Both the position numbers and the translations under genes were made by a program. From assembly GCF_024055575.1 (NCBI RefSeq), contig NZ_JAMXOE010000024.1, positions 34,971 to 98,970 on the forward strand: a stretch of 64,000 nt of DNA, given 5' to 3'. This document shows, one piece after another, positions 15,830 to 27,200 of the stretch (the stretch's first letter is position 1; every line of letters starts with the position of its first letter). Under the pieces are notes generated by a model. It did no database searches and was not told the origin of the DNA. It saw only the letters and a list, made by a program, of their open reading frames with translations. The stretch is from Mucilaginibacter flavidus (GTDB lineage Bacteria; Bacteroidota; Bacteroidia; Sphingobacteriales; Sphingobacteriaceae).

Positions 15830-18157
15830 ATGAATAAATATTCTTCGTTTAAAACTGCGTGTGCAGCAATTGCACTTTTTGTTTCGGCTGTGCCAATTAA
15901 TAAGGCGGCTGCACAAAACAAAGACGGCAATGCCAGTTCTGTAACCATTGGCATGGAGCCCTTTGTTACTAAACTGATGAGCAAGATGACGGTCGACGAA
16001 AAAATCGGTCAGCTTAATTTGGTAGTTACGGGTAACGTGGCGACGGGTACAACTATGAGCAAAGGCATTGAAGACAAATTGAAGCGCGGCGAGATTGGCG
16101 GAATATTTGGAGTTTGGGGTACCGAAAATATTTTAAAGTACCAGGATGTTGCTGTGAAAAATTCGCGCCTGCACATACCTTTAATATTTGGGCTGGATGT
16201 TATACATGGTCACGAAACTATTTTCCCGATACCATTAGGAGTCTCGGCGACCTGGGATATGGGCCTGATCGAGCAATCGGCCCGTACCGCGGCTAAGGAA
16301 GCAACGGCCGAAGGACTAAACTGGGTATTTTCGCCAATGGTTGATATTGCCCGCGACCCGCGCTGGGGCCGCATTTCGGAAGGTTCGGGTGAGGATCCTT
16401 GGTATGGCTCGCAGGTTGCCAAGGCAATGGTGCGCGGCTACCAGGGCAAAAGCATGACCGATGCAGATGCGGTGATGGCTTGCGTTAAGCACTTTGCATT
16501 ATATGGCGGTGCCGAAGCCGGCCGCGAATACAATACTGTTGACATGAGCCTTATAAAAATGTACCAGGATTACCTGCCGCCATATAAAGCTGCTGTTGAT
16601 GCAGGTGCAGGTAGTTTCATGAGCTCGTTTAATACTATAAACGGTATGCCTGCCACGGTTAATAAATGGTTGCTTACTGATTTGTTGCGCAAGCAATGGG
16701 GCTTTAAAGGCTTTGTGGTGTCGGATTATACTGCGCTTAACGAGGTTACCAACCACGGCCTTGGCGATTTGCAAACTGTATCGGCACTGGCTGTTAAAGC
16801 CGGCCTTGATATGGATATGGTGGGCGAGGGCTTTTTAACCACATTGAAGAAATCATTAAAAGAAGGAAAAATAACCCAGCAGGAAATTGATTTGGCGTGC
16901 CGCCGCGTGCTGGAAGCTAAATATAAGCTAGGACTTTTCGGCAACCCGCATAAATCAATAAACGCCGACCGCGAAAAACAAGATGTATTTAATGATGATA
17001 CCCGCAAATTTGCCCGGAAAATAGCTGAGCATTCGTTTGTGTTACTGAAAAACCAGGGCGAAACCCTGCCGCTGAAAAAATCGGGCACAATTGCGTTGGT
17101 TGGCCCGCTGGCCGATAACCACTCGGAGATGCTGGGCACCTGGGTAATTGCCGGCGACCCAAAGAAATCGGTAAGTGTTGCCGAGGGGATAAAGAATGTA
17201 GTTGGCGATAATGTAAAGGTGTTATATGCAAAAGGTTCCAATATTACTGACGACTCGCTTTTAAGTATCCGTGCATTTGCATTAACCGGCCCTGAGCAAA
17301 AAGACAAGCGCAGCCCCCAGGAAATGATTGATGAGGCCGTTGAAGCTGCAAAAAAAGCCGATGTAGTTGTTGCAGTGGTTGGCGAGTCGGCAAATATGTC
17401 GGGCGAATCATCAAGCCGGGCTGATATTGATATTCCGGAAAGCCAGAAGGATTTGCTAAAGGCATTATCAAAAACCGGCAAGCCATTGGTTATTGTATTA
17501 TTTAATGGCCGGCCTTTAACCTTAACCTGGGAAGATAAACATGCTGCCGCGATACTTGACGCGTGGGCGCCCGGCACTGAAGCTGGTAACGCAATTGCCG
17601 ATGTACTTTTCGGTAATTATAATCCTGGCGGCAAAATAACAGCAACGTTTCCGCGTAGCGTAGGGCAAATACCTATTTATTACGCACACAAAAACACAGG
17701 CAGGCCGTTTGACGGTACAGGAGGTGCTAAATTTAAATCGGACTATCTTGATATTTCGAACGATCCACTTTATCCTTTTGGCTATGGCTTAAGTTATACA
17801 ACGTTTAGCTACAGTAGCGTACAGCTCGACAAAACCGACCCGGTTGGTAACACCACCGTTAAAGCTACGGTTACCGTAACCAACACCGGTAAGTACGCCG
17901 GCGAAGAAGTTGTACAACTTTATATAGCCGATCCGGTGGCCAGTATAAGCCGCTCGGTTAAGGAATTAAAAAATTTTAAAAAGGTGTTTTTACAGCCCGG
18001 CGAGAGCAAAGTTGTATCATTTAATATCACCACTGCCGACCTGAAATTTTATAATGAAAAATTAACATATGATTGGGAGCCGGGGAAATTTATTGTCCAA
18101 ATTGGTACCAATTCGAGCAACGTGCAATCGGCATCGGTAGATTGGTCAAAAAGGTAG
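15830..18157 (+). CDS. bglX: Periplasmic beta-glucosidase, GH3 family (BglX-like)
   Basis: This 775-residue protein has a signal peptide (to about residue 29, ending AAAQ), a GH3 N-terminal barrel (about 40-360), a GH3 C-terminal sandwich (about 400-640) and a fibronectin-III-like domain (about 690-765). The catalytic nucleophile is Asp299 in VVSDYTA, and the substrate motif KHFALYGG begins at residue 220. It should release terminal beta-linked glucose or related sugars from oligosaccharides in the periplasm. It is the first gene of the putative glycan regulon, divergent from the NUDIX regulator, and ends at a strong terminator before the SusCD genes. Confidence 0.93.
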   Translation: MNKYSSFKTACAAIALFVSAVPINKAAAQNKDGNASSVTIGMEPFVTKLMSKMTVDEKIGQLNLVVTGNVATGTTMSKGIEDKLKRGEIGGIFGVWGTENILKYQDVAVKNSRLHIPLIFGLDVIHGHETIFPIPLGVSATWDMGLIEQSARTAAKEATAEGLNWVFSPMVDIARDPRWGRISEGSGEDPWYGSQVAKAMVRGYQGKSMTDADAVMACVKHFALYGGAEAGREYNTVDMSLIKMYQDYLPPYKAAVDAGAGSFMSSFNTINGMPATVNKWLLTDLLRKQWGFKGFVVSDYTALNEVTNHGLGDLQTVSALAVKAGLDMDMVGEGFLTTLKKSLKEGKITQQEIDLACRRVLEAKYKLGLFGNPHKSINADREKQDVFNDDTRKFARKIAEHSFVLLKNQGETLPLKKSGTIALVGPLADNHSEMLGTWVIAGDPKKSVSVAEGIKNVVGDNVKVLYAKGSNITDDSLLSIRAFALTGPEQKDKRSPQEMIDEAVEAAKKADVVVAVVGESANMSGESSSRADIDIPESQKDLLKALSKTGKPLVIVLFNGRPLTLTWEDKHAAAILDAWAPGTEAGNAIADVLFGNYNPGGKITATFPRSVGQIPIYYAHKNTGRPFDGTGGAKFKSDYLDISNDPLYPFGYGLSYTTFSYSSVQLDKTDPVGNTTVKATVTVTNTGKYAGEEVVQLYIADPVASISRSVKELKNFKKVFLQPGESKVVSFNITTADLKFYNEKLTYDWEPGKFIVQIGTNSSNVQSASVDWSKR

Positions 18158-18185
18158 AAAAAGTTAAAATTTCATCAGATTTGAG

Positions 18186-18219
18186 AAGCGCCAGGCACCT
18201 ATAGCCGGGCGCTTTTTTT
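18186..18219 (+). terminator. Rho-independent terminator after bglX
   Basis: AAGCGCC (18186-18192) pairs with GGCGCTT (18208-18214), followed by a run of T. It separates bglX transcription from the SusCD genes. Confidence 0.8.
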
Positions 18220-18960
18220 ACTTTTATCAGGCTTTTTGTTAACGAATTGTTATGCCGGGGTGAGGAGCAAAAACGATCAAAAAAACGCCTAAATAACTGT
18301 TATAATGACGGTTTTAACAAAAAATGATGAAATTTTAACATTAATGCGATGTTAAAATAAGGTTATAAAAAGCGGGGTTTCATTATTAAAAAAAAAGCTT
18401 CAATACTGTTTTAAGCGATGGACGAGGCTTAAATTGTATTATATTGAAATAATTGTTGTGTATAACATAAATGTTACGTTTTAATTTTATTAATTATAAT
18501 ACCATTTTTTTAATGAATTTACAATAAATAGACTTTTAAACGGCGTTTTTACAGTGTTTTAAGGAGGAAAAATAATTAATTTGTAATTCTTATAATGTCA
18601 CTTGTGTAAACAGTACACACTATTTACATTAGTGTAATGCCAATGTGATTTTTTGCACCATCAAAGAATTATAAGAAACCTGATATTATTATAACATTTA
18701 TTAAGCAACGATGCAGGCAATTTTTCGCATGCATCGGGAAAATTGAGTAACAATAAGTTTTTATATTTATTAAGTACGATACATGATAAAATTTTTACAT
18801 TTTTTTCTTTTCGGCCATATAAATAAAGCCGGCCCTTTCCGTAAGGGCCAAGTCAATTTTGCTTTTATCACTGTTTCCAAACGTGTTTTATCTCACAACA
18901 CTATATATACCGAACAACAATCTTAAAATCAAATAAATTAATCAACTAAATCTCAATCTC
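18220..18960 (+). other. AT-rich spacer and long leader upstream of susC
   Basis: This 741-base stretch is very AT-rich and contains no supported gene. It holds the operator-like sites at 18602-18635 and a hairpin, GGCCCTT-TCCGT-AAGGGCC (18831-18849), 112 bases before the susC start. The arms AATTCTTATAAT and ATTATAAGAA flank the operator about 70 bases apart. SusC-type leaders in Bacteroidota are known targets of RNA-level control, so a structured leader is possible (inference). Confidence 0.5.
18602..18635. promoter_or_regulatory. Candidate NUDIX-regulator operator upstream of susC
   Basis: TTGTGTAAACAGTACAC (18602-18618) contains the perfect palindrome GTGTA-N5-TACAC and matches the bglX-upstream site. 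It is followed by a second inverted repeat, ACACTA-N7-TAGTGT (18617-18635). It lies 326 bases before the susC start. Confidence 0.6.
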
Positions 18961-21900
18961 ATGTTTAAAAGTTTACTCCTAAAGGGAAGAACATTATGCC
19001 TGCTGTTATGCTGCATGATTTCTTCATTGGTAGTTACAGCGCAAACAAAACACTCGGGTAAAGTTATCGGCAGCGATGACAAACTCCCGGTGGTTGGTGC
19101 ATCCGTAAGGATTAAAGGCACCAACACAGGCGCTGTTACTGATGTTAACGGCGAGTTCACGCTCTCGTTAGCGCCCGGTAATGTACTTGTTGTAAGTTAC
19201 CTTACCTACAAAACAAAAGAAGTTACTGTTCAGGGCGACCAGTATCTTACAATTTCGTTAGAGCCTGCAAACACTACCCTTAACGAGGTAATTGTTACAG
19301 GTTACCAAACCCAGCGTAAAAAGGACATCTCGGGTGCGGTAGCATCTGTTGACGTTTCTGCTGCAAAGGTTATTCCAACTACAAACTCAACTTCATTGCT
19401 ACAAGGCCAGGCAGCTGGTGTTACAGTAGTTGAGTCGGGTGCTCCGGGTGCAGGTGCCAACGTGTTTGTACGTGGTATCAGTAACTTCGGTAATTCGTCT
19501 CCTTTGTACGTAATTGATGGGGTGCAGCGTGGTGGAATGGGTGATTTAAACCCTAACGACATCGAGTCGATCGCTGTACTGAAGGATGCTGGTTCTGCAG
19601 CTATCTACGGTGTTGCCGGTGGTAACGGTGTTGTGGTTATTACAACCAAAAAAGGTAAGCAAGGTAAAACCAGGTTTACTTATGATGCGTTTTATGGTAA
19701 CCAAATTGCATTGGGCGGCAATCCGTTTAATGTGCTTAGTGCCGACAACTTTGAAGCCCTGCTTCGCCAGATTCAGCCAGATAACCTTTTAATTAAGGAT
19801 AACGGCGGTCATTTCTTCGATTATGGCTACCAGGCTGGCTCAAACGTACCGGGCTCTCCGAAGGGACAAGCTAATGCTGGCAACCCGGCTATCGATCCGG
19901 CTAAATACGTGTTGGATATTAACAACCCTAATAACGACTACCTGATACAAAAATTTGTAAAAGGCGCGGGTACCGATTGGTTCCATGCATTGTTTAAAAA
20001 TGCACCACAGCAATCTCACACGGTATCGGCAAGCGGTGCTAATGAAAAAAACAACTACTATTTTTCGTTAGGCTACCTTAACCAACAGGGTACTTTAATT
20101 GACACTTACTATAAAAGGTATCAAACACGTATCAACACAAACTTCTCTTTAAGCAACAGTATTCGTGTAGGCGAAACATTAAGCGTTTATTATGAAGAAA
20201 GCCCACAAGGCGGTGGTGGTATACCAGGCGGTAACCAAAGTGAAGGTAACGCGATATCGTTTAGCTATCGCATGATGCCTCAAATCCCGGTATACGATAT
20301 CAAAGGTAACTGGGGTGGTACTTATGATGGTTTAACCCAGTTAGGTAACGCTATTAACCCTGTTGCAACACAGGCGCAAAATGGTTTGGATTTAAGCCGC
20401 GGCTGGAACATTGTAGGCTCGGCTTACGGCGAAGTTGATTTCCTGAAACACTTCAACGTTAAAACACAAATAGGAACAACTATTTACAACTATTACTACA
20501 ACAATACCAACGTTAACCCTTATTACGGTGGTGAAAGCCATAACTCGCCAAACGGCTATAATACAGGTGCTGGTTATGGAACTCAATATAACTGGACCAA
20601 TACTTTGCAATATAGCCAGGTATTTGGTAAGCATAGTGTAAAGGCATTTGCCGGTTTCGAAGCAAAAGACAGCTTTAGCCAGGGCGTGAGCGCTTCGGTT
20701 AATAACTTGTTTTCACTTGATCCTGCTTATGTTAGTATTGGTAATGGCGATGCCAAGACTATTTTGGCAGGCGGTGGTCCAGGCGAAGAAATATCTACGC
20801 TGTCATTTTTTGGCCGTTTAGATTATATCTTTAATGATAGGTATATCTTAGCCGCTACTATTCGTCGTGACGGAACTTCATTGTTCTTCCCTGGCAAACA
20901 GTGGGGTACTTTCCCATCTGTTTCATTGGCATGGCGCGTTTCGCAGGAAAATTTCCTTAAAGGTGTTTCATGGATAAATGATTTGAAATTACGCGGTAGC
21001 TACGGACAATTAGGTTATGTAGGTAACATCGGTGATGGTAACCCGTATTCTTCATTCAGGTCGAGCATTGGTGCCGCATCTTATGCAATTGGCGGTGGAA
21101 TCAATTCTGCTACAGGCGGCTTTTTCGCTTCTCAAATTGGTAACAAAAAGACTACCTGGGAAACTGACGTTATCAGCAACGTAGGTCTTGATGCATCATT
21201 ATTTAACCACTTGGATTTCACTTTTGAATGGTTTAATAAAACCAGCAAAAACTTGTTGAACGCTGTAACGCTGCCAGCAACAGTTGGTGGTGCTGCTCCT
21301 CCAACAATTAACGTAGGCCAGGTGTCAAATAAAGGTATCGAAATTTCCGCAACCTACCACGGCAAACTTGGTAGCGCAGTTAGCTTCTACGGTGGTGCCA
21401 ACATTACTACTTATAAAAGTAATATCGATAAGCTGTCAAACGTTGCCGCAAACAACTACTTCTATTCTAACTACCAACGTCAGGATGCGATCGTGAAAAA
21501 CCAGGTTGGTCATCCAATCGGGGAGTTTTATGGTTACCAGGTTGATGGTTACTGGAATACCCAGGCAGAAATTGATGCTGCTAACGCTAACGCAGTAGCA
21601 AAAACAGGTAAGGCCGGAAGCGTATTCCAAAACGGTTTGGGCACAAACCAGGGTGAGGCACTTGGCGATTTCAGATACCATGATACAAATGGCGATGGTG
21701 TTATTACCGATGCTGACCGTACTTTTATCGGTAACCCAAACCCTAAATTTACTTATGGCGTTAACTTGGGTGCAAGCTGGAAAGGTTTTGACTTCTCAAC
21801 AGTATTGTTTGGTTCATATGGTGGGAAAATTTATAACTACACCAAATACTGGACAGATTTTGGTGATACATTCGCCGGAAACAAGGGTAATGATTTGTTA

Positions 21901-22248
21901 TTCAATTCATGGACACCAAGCAACCCTAACGCCGCAACTCCAAAAGCAGCTGCAATCGGTGGTTTTGGTACAAGCGGTACCATTAACTCATGGTATGTTT
22001 CTGGTGGTTCGTTCCTGAAAATGCGTTCTGCTACTTTGGGTTACACATTCAACTCAGGCAAGCTTAAAGCTTTAGGTATCGACAAATTACACATATATGC
22101 ACAAGGTGTAAACTTGTTTACTGCAACAAAATATAAAGGTCTTGACCCTGAGTTGTTAACAGTAGGCAACAACGGTTTGGGTACTGACATTGGTGCTTAT
22201 CCAAATAACGAAAAGAAATATATTTTTGGTGTTAACTTATCATTTTAA
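18961..22248 (+). CDS. SusC/RagA-family TonB-dependent outer-membrane transporter
   Basis: This 1095-residue protein has a signal peptide ending VVTAQ. Next comes a carboxypeptidase-regulatory-like domain (about residues 32-105, VVGASVRIKGTNTGAVTDVNGEF), then a TonB-box-like LNEVIVTGY and a plug domain carrying the SusC signature SPLYVIDGVQRGG. A 22-strand barrel ends in aromatic LSF. It imports oligosaccharides across the outer membrane, powered by TonB, with the downstream SusD as lid. The codon choice is visibly biased, as expected for a highly expressed gene. The substrate is probably a beta-glucan-like glycan, judging only from the bglX neighbour. Confidence 0.95.
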   Translation: MFKSLLLKGRTLCLLLCCMISSLVVTAQTKHSGKVIGSDDKLPVVGASVRIKGTNTGAVTDVNGEFTLSLAPGNVLVVSYLTYKTKEVTVQGDQYLTISLEPANTTLNEVIVTGYQTQRKKDISGAVASVDVSAAKVIPTTNSTSLLQGQAAGVTVVESGAPGAGANVFVRGISNFGNSSPLYVIDGVQRGGMGDLNPNDIESIAVLKDAGSAAIYGVAGGNGVVVITTKKGKQGKTRFTYDAFYGNQIALGGNPFNVLSADNFEALLRQIQPDNLLIKDNGGHFFDYGYQAGSNVPGSPKGQANAGNPAIDPAKYVLDINNPNNDYLIQKFVKGAGTDWFHALFKNAPQQSHTVSASGANEKNNYYFSLGYLNQQGTLIDTYYKRYQTRINTNFSLSNSIRVGETLSVYYEESPQGGGGIPGGNQSEGNAISFSYRMMPQIPVYDIKGNWGGTYDGLTQLGNAINPVATQAQNGLDLSRGWNIVGSAYGEVDFLKHFNVKTQIGTTIYNYYYNNTNVNPYYGGESHNSPNGYNTGAGYGTQYNWTNTLQYSQVFGKHSVKAFAGFEAKDSFSQGVSASVNNLFSLDPAYVSIGNGDAKTILAGGGPGEEISTLSFFGRLDYIFNDRYILAATIRRDGTSLFFPGKQWGTFPSVSLAWRVSQENFLKGVSWINDLKLRGSYGQLGYVGNIGDGNPYSSFRSSIGAASYAIGGGINSATGGFFASQIGNKKTTWETDVISNVGLDASLFNHLDFTFEWFNKTSKNLLNAVTLPATVGGAAPPTINVGQVSNKGIEISATYHGKLGSAVSFYGGANITTYKSNIDKLSNVAANNYFYSNYQRQDAIVKNQVGHPIGEFYGYQVDGYWNTQAEIDAANANAVAKTGKAGSVFQNGLGTNQGEALGDFRYHDTNGDGVITDADRTFIGNPNPKFTYGVNLGASWKGFDFSTVLFGSYGGKIYNYTKYWTDFGDTFAGNKGNDLLFNSWTPSNPNAATPKAAAIGGFGTSGTINSWYVSGGSFLKMRSATLGYTFNSGKLKALGIDKLHIYAQGVNLFTATKYKGLDPELLTVGNNGLGTDIGAYPNNEKKYIFGVNLSF

Positions 22249-22273
22249 CTGCTAAGAAAAAAACAATATAGTT

Positions 22274-24136
22274 ATGAAAAGATTTAATAGTAAACTTATT
22301 ATCCCCGGTGCCATGGCGGTACTTGCACTATCGTATTCGTGCAAGGACTACCTTAACAGGACACCAGTAGGATCATTGAACACCCTCATCCTGGCCAATA
22401 AGGCCGGGGTTGACGGTCTATTGATTGGCGCCTATTCATTATTGGATGGAACTTATGGCGGCCAACCCGGAAATACCTGGATGACTGGTACCGACAACTG
22501 GATTTATGGTAGTGTTGCAGCAGACGATGCTCACAAAGGCTCAACCCCTGATGACCAGGCGGCGGCAGGTCAAATTGAAGCGTACATTGCTACATCAAGT
22601 AACGGTTACCTTGACCCAAAATGGCGTGTAATGTTCAACGGCGTTCAGCGTGCCAATGATGTTTTGCGCGAGTTGCCGTTGGTTAAAGACGGCTCAGTTA
22701 CGCCTGATTACGCAAAGAAAGTAATTGCAGAAGCAAGGTTTTTACGTGCGTTTTACGAATTTGATTTAGCCAAATTGTGGAGAAATGTTCCATACGCTGA
22801 TGAAACCATCACTTATGACAACGGTAACTTTAATGTTGGTAACCCAGGCCCGGTATGGGACAAAATTGAGGCTGATTTAACTGCTGCAATGGCCGATTTA
22901 CCTACCACACAAGCTGAAAAAGGACGTGTGAATAAATATGCTGCTCAGGCTTTCCTGGCAAAAGCATATATGTATGACCATAAGTATGCGCAAGCCCTTC
23001 CGCTTTTAAACGACCTGATTGCTAACGGCGTTACATCAAGCGGCGCTAAATACGCACTTGTTCATTATGCTGATAACTTTAACGCTTCAACAAAAAATAA
23101 TTCTGAAGGTGTATTTGTTATCCAAGCATCAGTACATGACGGTGCAAACGGTGATAACGGCGCTTCTGGCGGTACGCTGAACTTTCCTTCAGCTGGTCCT
23201 GCTACCTGCTGCGGCTTCTTCCAGCCATCTTTCAGTTTTGCAAACGCATTTAAAGTTGATGCTCAAACCGGTTTGCCATTGTTAGATACTTACAATGACA
23301 GCGACATTGCAAATGACCAGAACGTTGGTTCTGACAAACCATTTACTCCTTATGCAGGTACGCTTGACCCTCGTTTAGACTGGTCAGTTGGCCGTCGTGG
23401 TATCCCTTATCTTGATTGGGGAATTATGCCAGGTGCTTCATGGGCCCGTGACCAAACAGATGGTGGTCCGTACGTTCCTATCAAAAACACTTATTACAAA
23501 TCTGCACAGGCATCAACCAGCGAAGCTTACGAAGGCTGGGCTCCAAATCAATCTGTTGCCAACGGTTACAATGCTATCCGTTTTGCCGACGTATTGTTAT
23601 GGGCAGCTGAAGCCGAAATTGAGATCGGTAGCCTGGATAAAGCTCAGGGATACGTTAACCAGGTTAGGGACCGTGCCGCCGATCCAACCGGATGGGTGCA
23701 TACCTATGTAGATCCAAACAATTCAACAGGTGGATTTACAAACATTCCTGCTGCTAACTACAAAGTTGGTTACTACGGTGCTTATGCCGGTGTAAACGGC
23801 GGAACCAGCAATGCTGCTATGAGCTTTGCAACCCAGGGTAAGGATTTTGCCCGTAAGGCTGTTCAGTTTGAGCGCAGGCTTGAATTGGGTATGGAAGGTC
23901 ACCGTTTCTTCGACTTACAGCGTTGGGATGGTATCTTTGGTGGCCCAATGGGATCTGGCTATATGGCAGGTGTGTTGAATGGTTACTTAAACCACGAAAT
24001 TCACGTTCCAAACTTCCCTTCTGCATTGTTAAACAGTGCGCACTTTGTTGCCGGAAGAAGTGAATTATTCCCTGTTCCAATTTCACAAATTAACTTAACC
24101 AACGGCGCAATTAAACAAAACCCTGGTTACAATTGA
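22274..24136 (+). CDS. SusD/RagB-family surface glycan-binding lipoprotein
   Basis: This 620-residue lipoprotein has a lipobox near residue 23 (ALSYSCKDYLN). The SusD-like N-terminal domain and TPR-like helices include the RFLRAFYEFDLAKLW block (residues 156-170). The C-terminal family motif is KAVQFERRLELGMEGHRFFDLQRW. It captures glycan at the cell surface and forms the lid of the SusC barrel. It starts 25 bases after the susC stop, so the two are one operon. A strong terminator follows at 24152. Confidence 0.95.
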   Translation: MKRFNSKLIIPGAMAVLALSYSCKDYLNRTPVGSLNTLILANKAGVDGLLIGAYSLLDGTYGGQPGNTWMTGTDNWIYGSVAADDAHKGSTPDDQAAAGQIEAYIATSSNGYLDPKWRVMFNGVQRANDVLRELPLVKDGSVTPDYAKKVIAEARFLRAFYEFDLAKLWRNVPYADETITYDNGNFNVGNPGPVWDKIEADLTAAMADLPTTQAEKGRVNKYAAQAFLAKAYMYDHKYAQALPLLNDLIANGVTSSGAKYALVHYADNFNASTKNNSEGVFVIQASVHDGANGDNGASGGTLNFPSAGPATCCGFFQPSFSFANAFKVDAQTGLPLLDTYNDSDIANDQNVGSDKPFTPYAGTLDPRLDWSVGRRGIPYLDWGIMPGASWARDQTDGGPYVPIKNTYYKSAQASTSEAYEGWAPNQSVANGYNAIRFADVLLWAAEAEIEIGSLDKAQGYVNQVRDRAADPTGWVHTYVDPNNSTGGFTNIPAANYKVGYYGAYAGVNGGTSNAAMSFATQGKDFARKAVQFERRLELGMEGHRFFDLQRWDGIFGGPMGSGYMAGVLNGYLNHEIHVPNFPSALLNSAHFVAGRSELFPVPISQINLTNGAIKQNPGYN

Positions 24137-24151
24137 TTTTTAATATTTTAT

Positions 24152-24189
24152 AAAAAAGAGGTGGAGATCATATCTTCACCTCTTTTTTA
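24152..24189 (+). terminator. Rho-independent terminator after susD
   Basis: AAAAAGAGGTG pairs with CACCTCTTTTT around the loop GAGATCATATCTT, ending in a T run. The stem is 11 bp. It ends the SusCD transcript before the FG-GAP gene at 24217. Confidence 0.88.
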
Positions 24190-24216
24190 TTTTATACATT
24201 AGCGTATAATTTAAAC

Positions 24217-27200
24217 ATGAGATTCTTCCGCTATTTTTTCTTTTGCTGTTTACCCGCTTTATTCTTTTCATGCAAACAGCACAATGTTTTATTCGAAAAA
24301 ATACCTTCGTCTGTATCGGGAGTAACTTTTGCAAATACCATTGTTGAAAACGATACCATTAACCCTTTAGATAAGCTTAATATTTATAACGGTGGCGGCG
24401 TTGGCATTGGCGATTTTAATAACGACGGGCTGCAGGATATCTATTTTGTAGGAAATGCGGTATCAAATAAACTTTACCTCAACAAAGGGAACATGAAGTT
24501 TGATGATGTTACCGCCCAGGCAGGTGTTCAAGGTTCAAATGGCTGGGGCAGGGGCGTAGCTGTAGTTGATATAAACAACGACGGTTTAATGGATATTTAT
24601 GTTTGTTATACCCTGCTAAATGATTCGTTAAAGCGGCGTAACCTGCTTTACGTAAACCAGGGCATTGATAAAAACGGTGTACCTCATTTTAAAGAGATGG
24701 GGAAAGAATACGGACTTGATATAAACGTACACTCAACCATGGCGTCGTTTTTTGATTACGATAATGATGGTGATCTTGATATGTACCTGACCGTTAACGA
24801 AGCGGCCCCCAATGAAAATACAAGTAGTTTCAGGCCGATAGCGAAGGATGGTTCACGAAGGAGTACCGGCAGGCTGTACCGTAATGATTGGGATCCTGTT
24901 TTAAAACACGCTGTTTATCACGATGTTTCAAAACAGGCCAATATTTTAATAGAAGGATACGGGCACGCAGCCAGTATTGTTGATATTAACCGCGATGGCT
25001 GGAAAGATATTTATGTTACCAATGATTTTTTAAGCAACAATATTTTATATATTAATAACCACGACGGTACGTTTACCGACAAATCAAAACAGTATTTTAA
25101 ACACACGGCCAACAGCGCAATGGGTCAGGATATTGAGGATATAAATAACGATGGACTAGCCGATGTTTTTGAGCTTGACATGAGTCCTGAAGACAATTAC
25201 CGGCGCAAAATGTTTATGGGTTCAAATACCTACCAGTTGTATCAAAATTTTGATTATTATGGTTACCAGTTTCAATATAACCGTAATACATTGCAGGTAA
25301 ACCAAGGGCCGCGGCCGGGACAAAATGACTCGATAGGCGATCCCGCTTTTAGTGAAACTTCTTTTTTAAGCGGTACCGCCCAAACCGATTGGAGCTGGTG
25401 CCCTTTGATTACAGATTTTGATAACGACGGTTTCAGGGATATTGTCATTACAAACGGCTATCCCCGTGATGTTACGGACCACGATTTTACCACGTTTAGG
25501 GCTGAGGCGTATCTGATTGCCAGCAAAAAACAAATTCTCGACCAGATTCCGATTGTTAAAATTCCAAACTATGCATTTAAGAATGGCGGCAAGCTCGAGT
25601 TCACCGATGTTACAAAGAATTGGGGTTTAACACAACCCTCGTTTTCAAACGGAGCGGTATACGCGGATTTGGATAATGACGGCGACATGGATATGGTAAT
25701 CAATAATATCGATGACGAAGCCTTCATCTACAAGAATACCTCGCGCGAAAAGGATAAAGCAGACAGCCATTATTTGCAAATAAAGTTTAAAGGCGGCCCC
25801 CAAAACATAAACGGCATAGGCGCCTGGGCTGATATTTACTACGAACACGGCAAGCACCAGGTATATGAAAATACTCCTTACAGGGGCTATCTTTCTACTA
25901 TACAAAATATTGCACATTTTGGACTTGGACGCGATTCTGTTATCGACTCGGTGGTAATAAGGTGGCAAAACAATAAAAAGCAAACAATTTCCAACGTTAA
26001 GACGGACGAGGTACTGAAAGTAGATATTACCAACGCCCGCGATAATTATTCGTTTAGTCATCAGGAAAAGAACGATGGCTCATTATTCCGCGAAGTAACT
26101 AAGTCGGTTGGTGTTAACTATAAACACGCGGAAGAAGATTTGGCCGATTTTAACATACAAAAACTTATTCCTCATAAATTGTCCCAATATACGCCAGCGG
26201 TGGCTGTTGGCGATGTTGACGGTAATGGTTTTGATGATATGGTTGTTGGCGGAACATCCAAATTTCCGGCTCAATTATTATTGCAGCAGGCAAGCGGGCA
26301 ATTTATACAGCGGCCACTTCTACCATCCGGGCAAAAGGCACCAGAACAGCAATTTAAGGACGAGGGATTATTGTTGTTTGATGCCAATGGCGATGGAAAG
26401 CTTGATTTATACGTGGCCAGCGGCGGTTACGAAAAGACGCCAAATTCGCCATTTTACCAGGACCGGATTTACTTGAACGATGGGAAAGGTAACTTTACGC
26501 TGCAACAGGACGCCCTGCCCCAAAATTTCACCAGTAAGCTTTGCGTAAAGGCAATTGATTACAATAAAGACGGAAAGCTGGATTTGTTTGTATCGGGCCG
26601 CGTGGAACCATGGAGTTACCCGAAACCTGTTTCGAGTATGATATTACGTAATGACAGTAAAGACGGGCACCTTAAATTTACAGATGTTACTGCTTCTGTT
26701 GCTAAGGATCTTAAAAATATAGGTATGGTGTGCGATGCCACATTTAGTGATTTTGATAACGATGGTTGGCCTGATTTGATACTTACGGGCGAATGGATGC
26801 CGATTACGTTCCTGAAAAATGACCACGGCACATTCAAAAATGTTACGGACAATACAGGTATCGCTGATAAGTTGGGCTGGTGGAACTCTATTACAGCCGG
26901 TGATTTTAATCACGATGGTAAGGTAGATTATATAGTTGGCAACACAGGCCTAAATACTTTTTACAAGGCAACCGATAATTACCCGGTTTATATTACAGCC
27001 AAGGACTTCGATAACAATGGCAGTTATGATGCATTTCCATCGGTTTTTTTGAAGGATCAGGACGGAGAAATGAAGGAATTCCCAGCCCAAACGCGTGATG
27101 ATGCAGTGAAACAGATGATTAGTATGCGGGTAAAATTCCAAAATTATAAGTCGTTTGCTACCGCTACGTTTGACTCGGTAATTACACCGGAAATGCGTAA

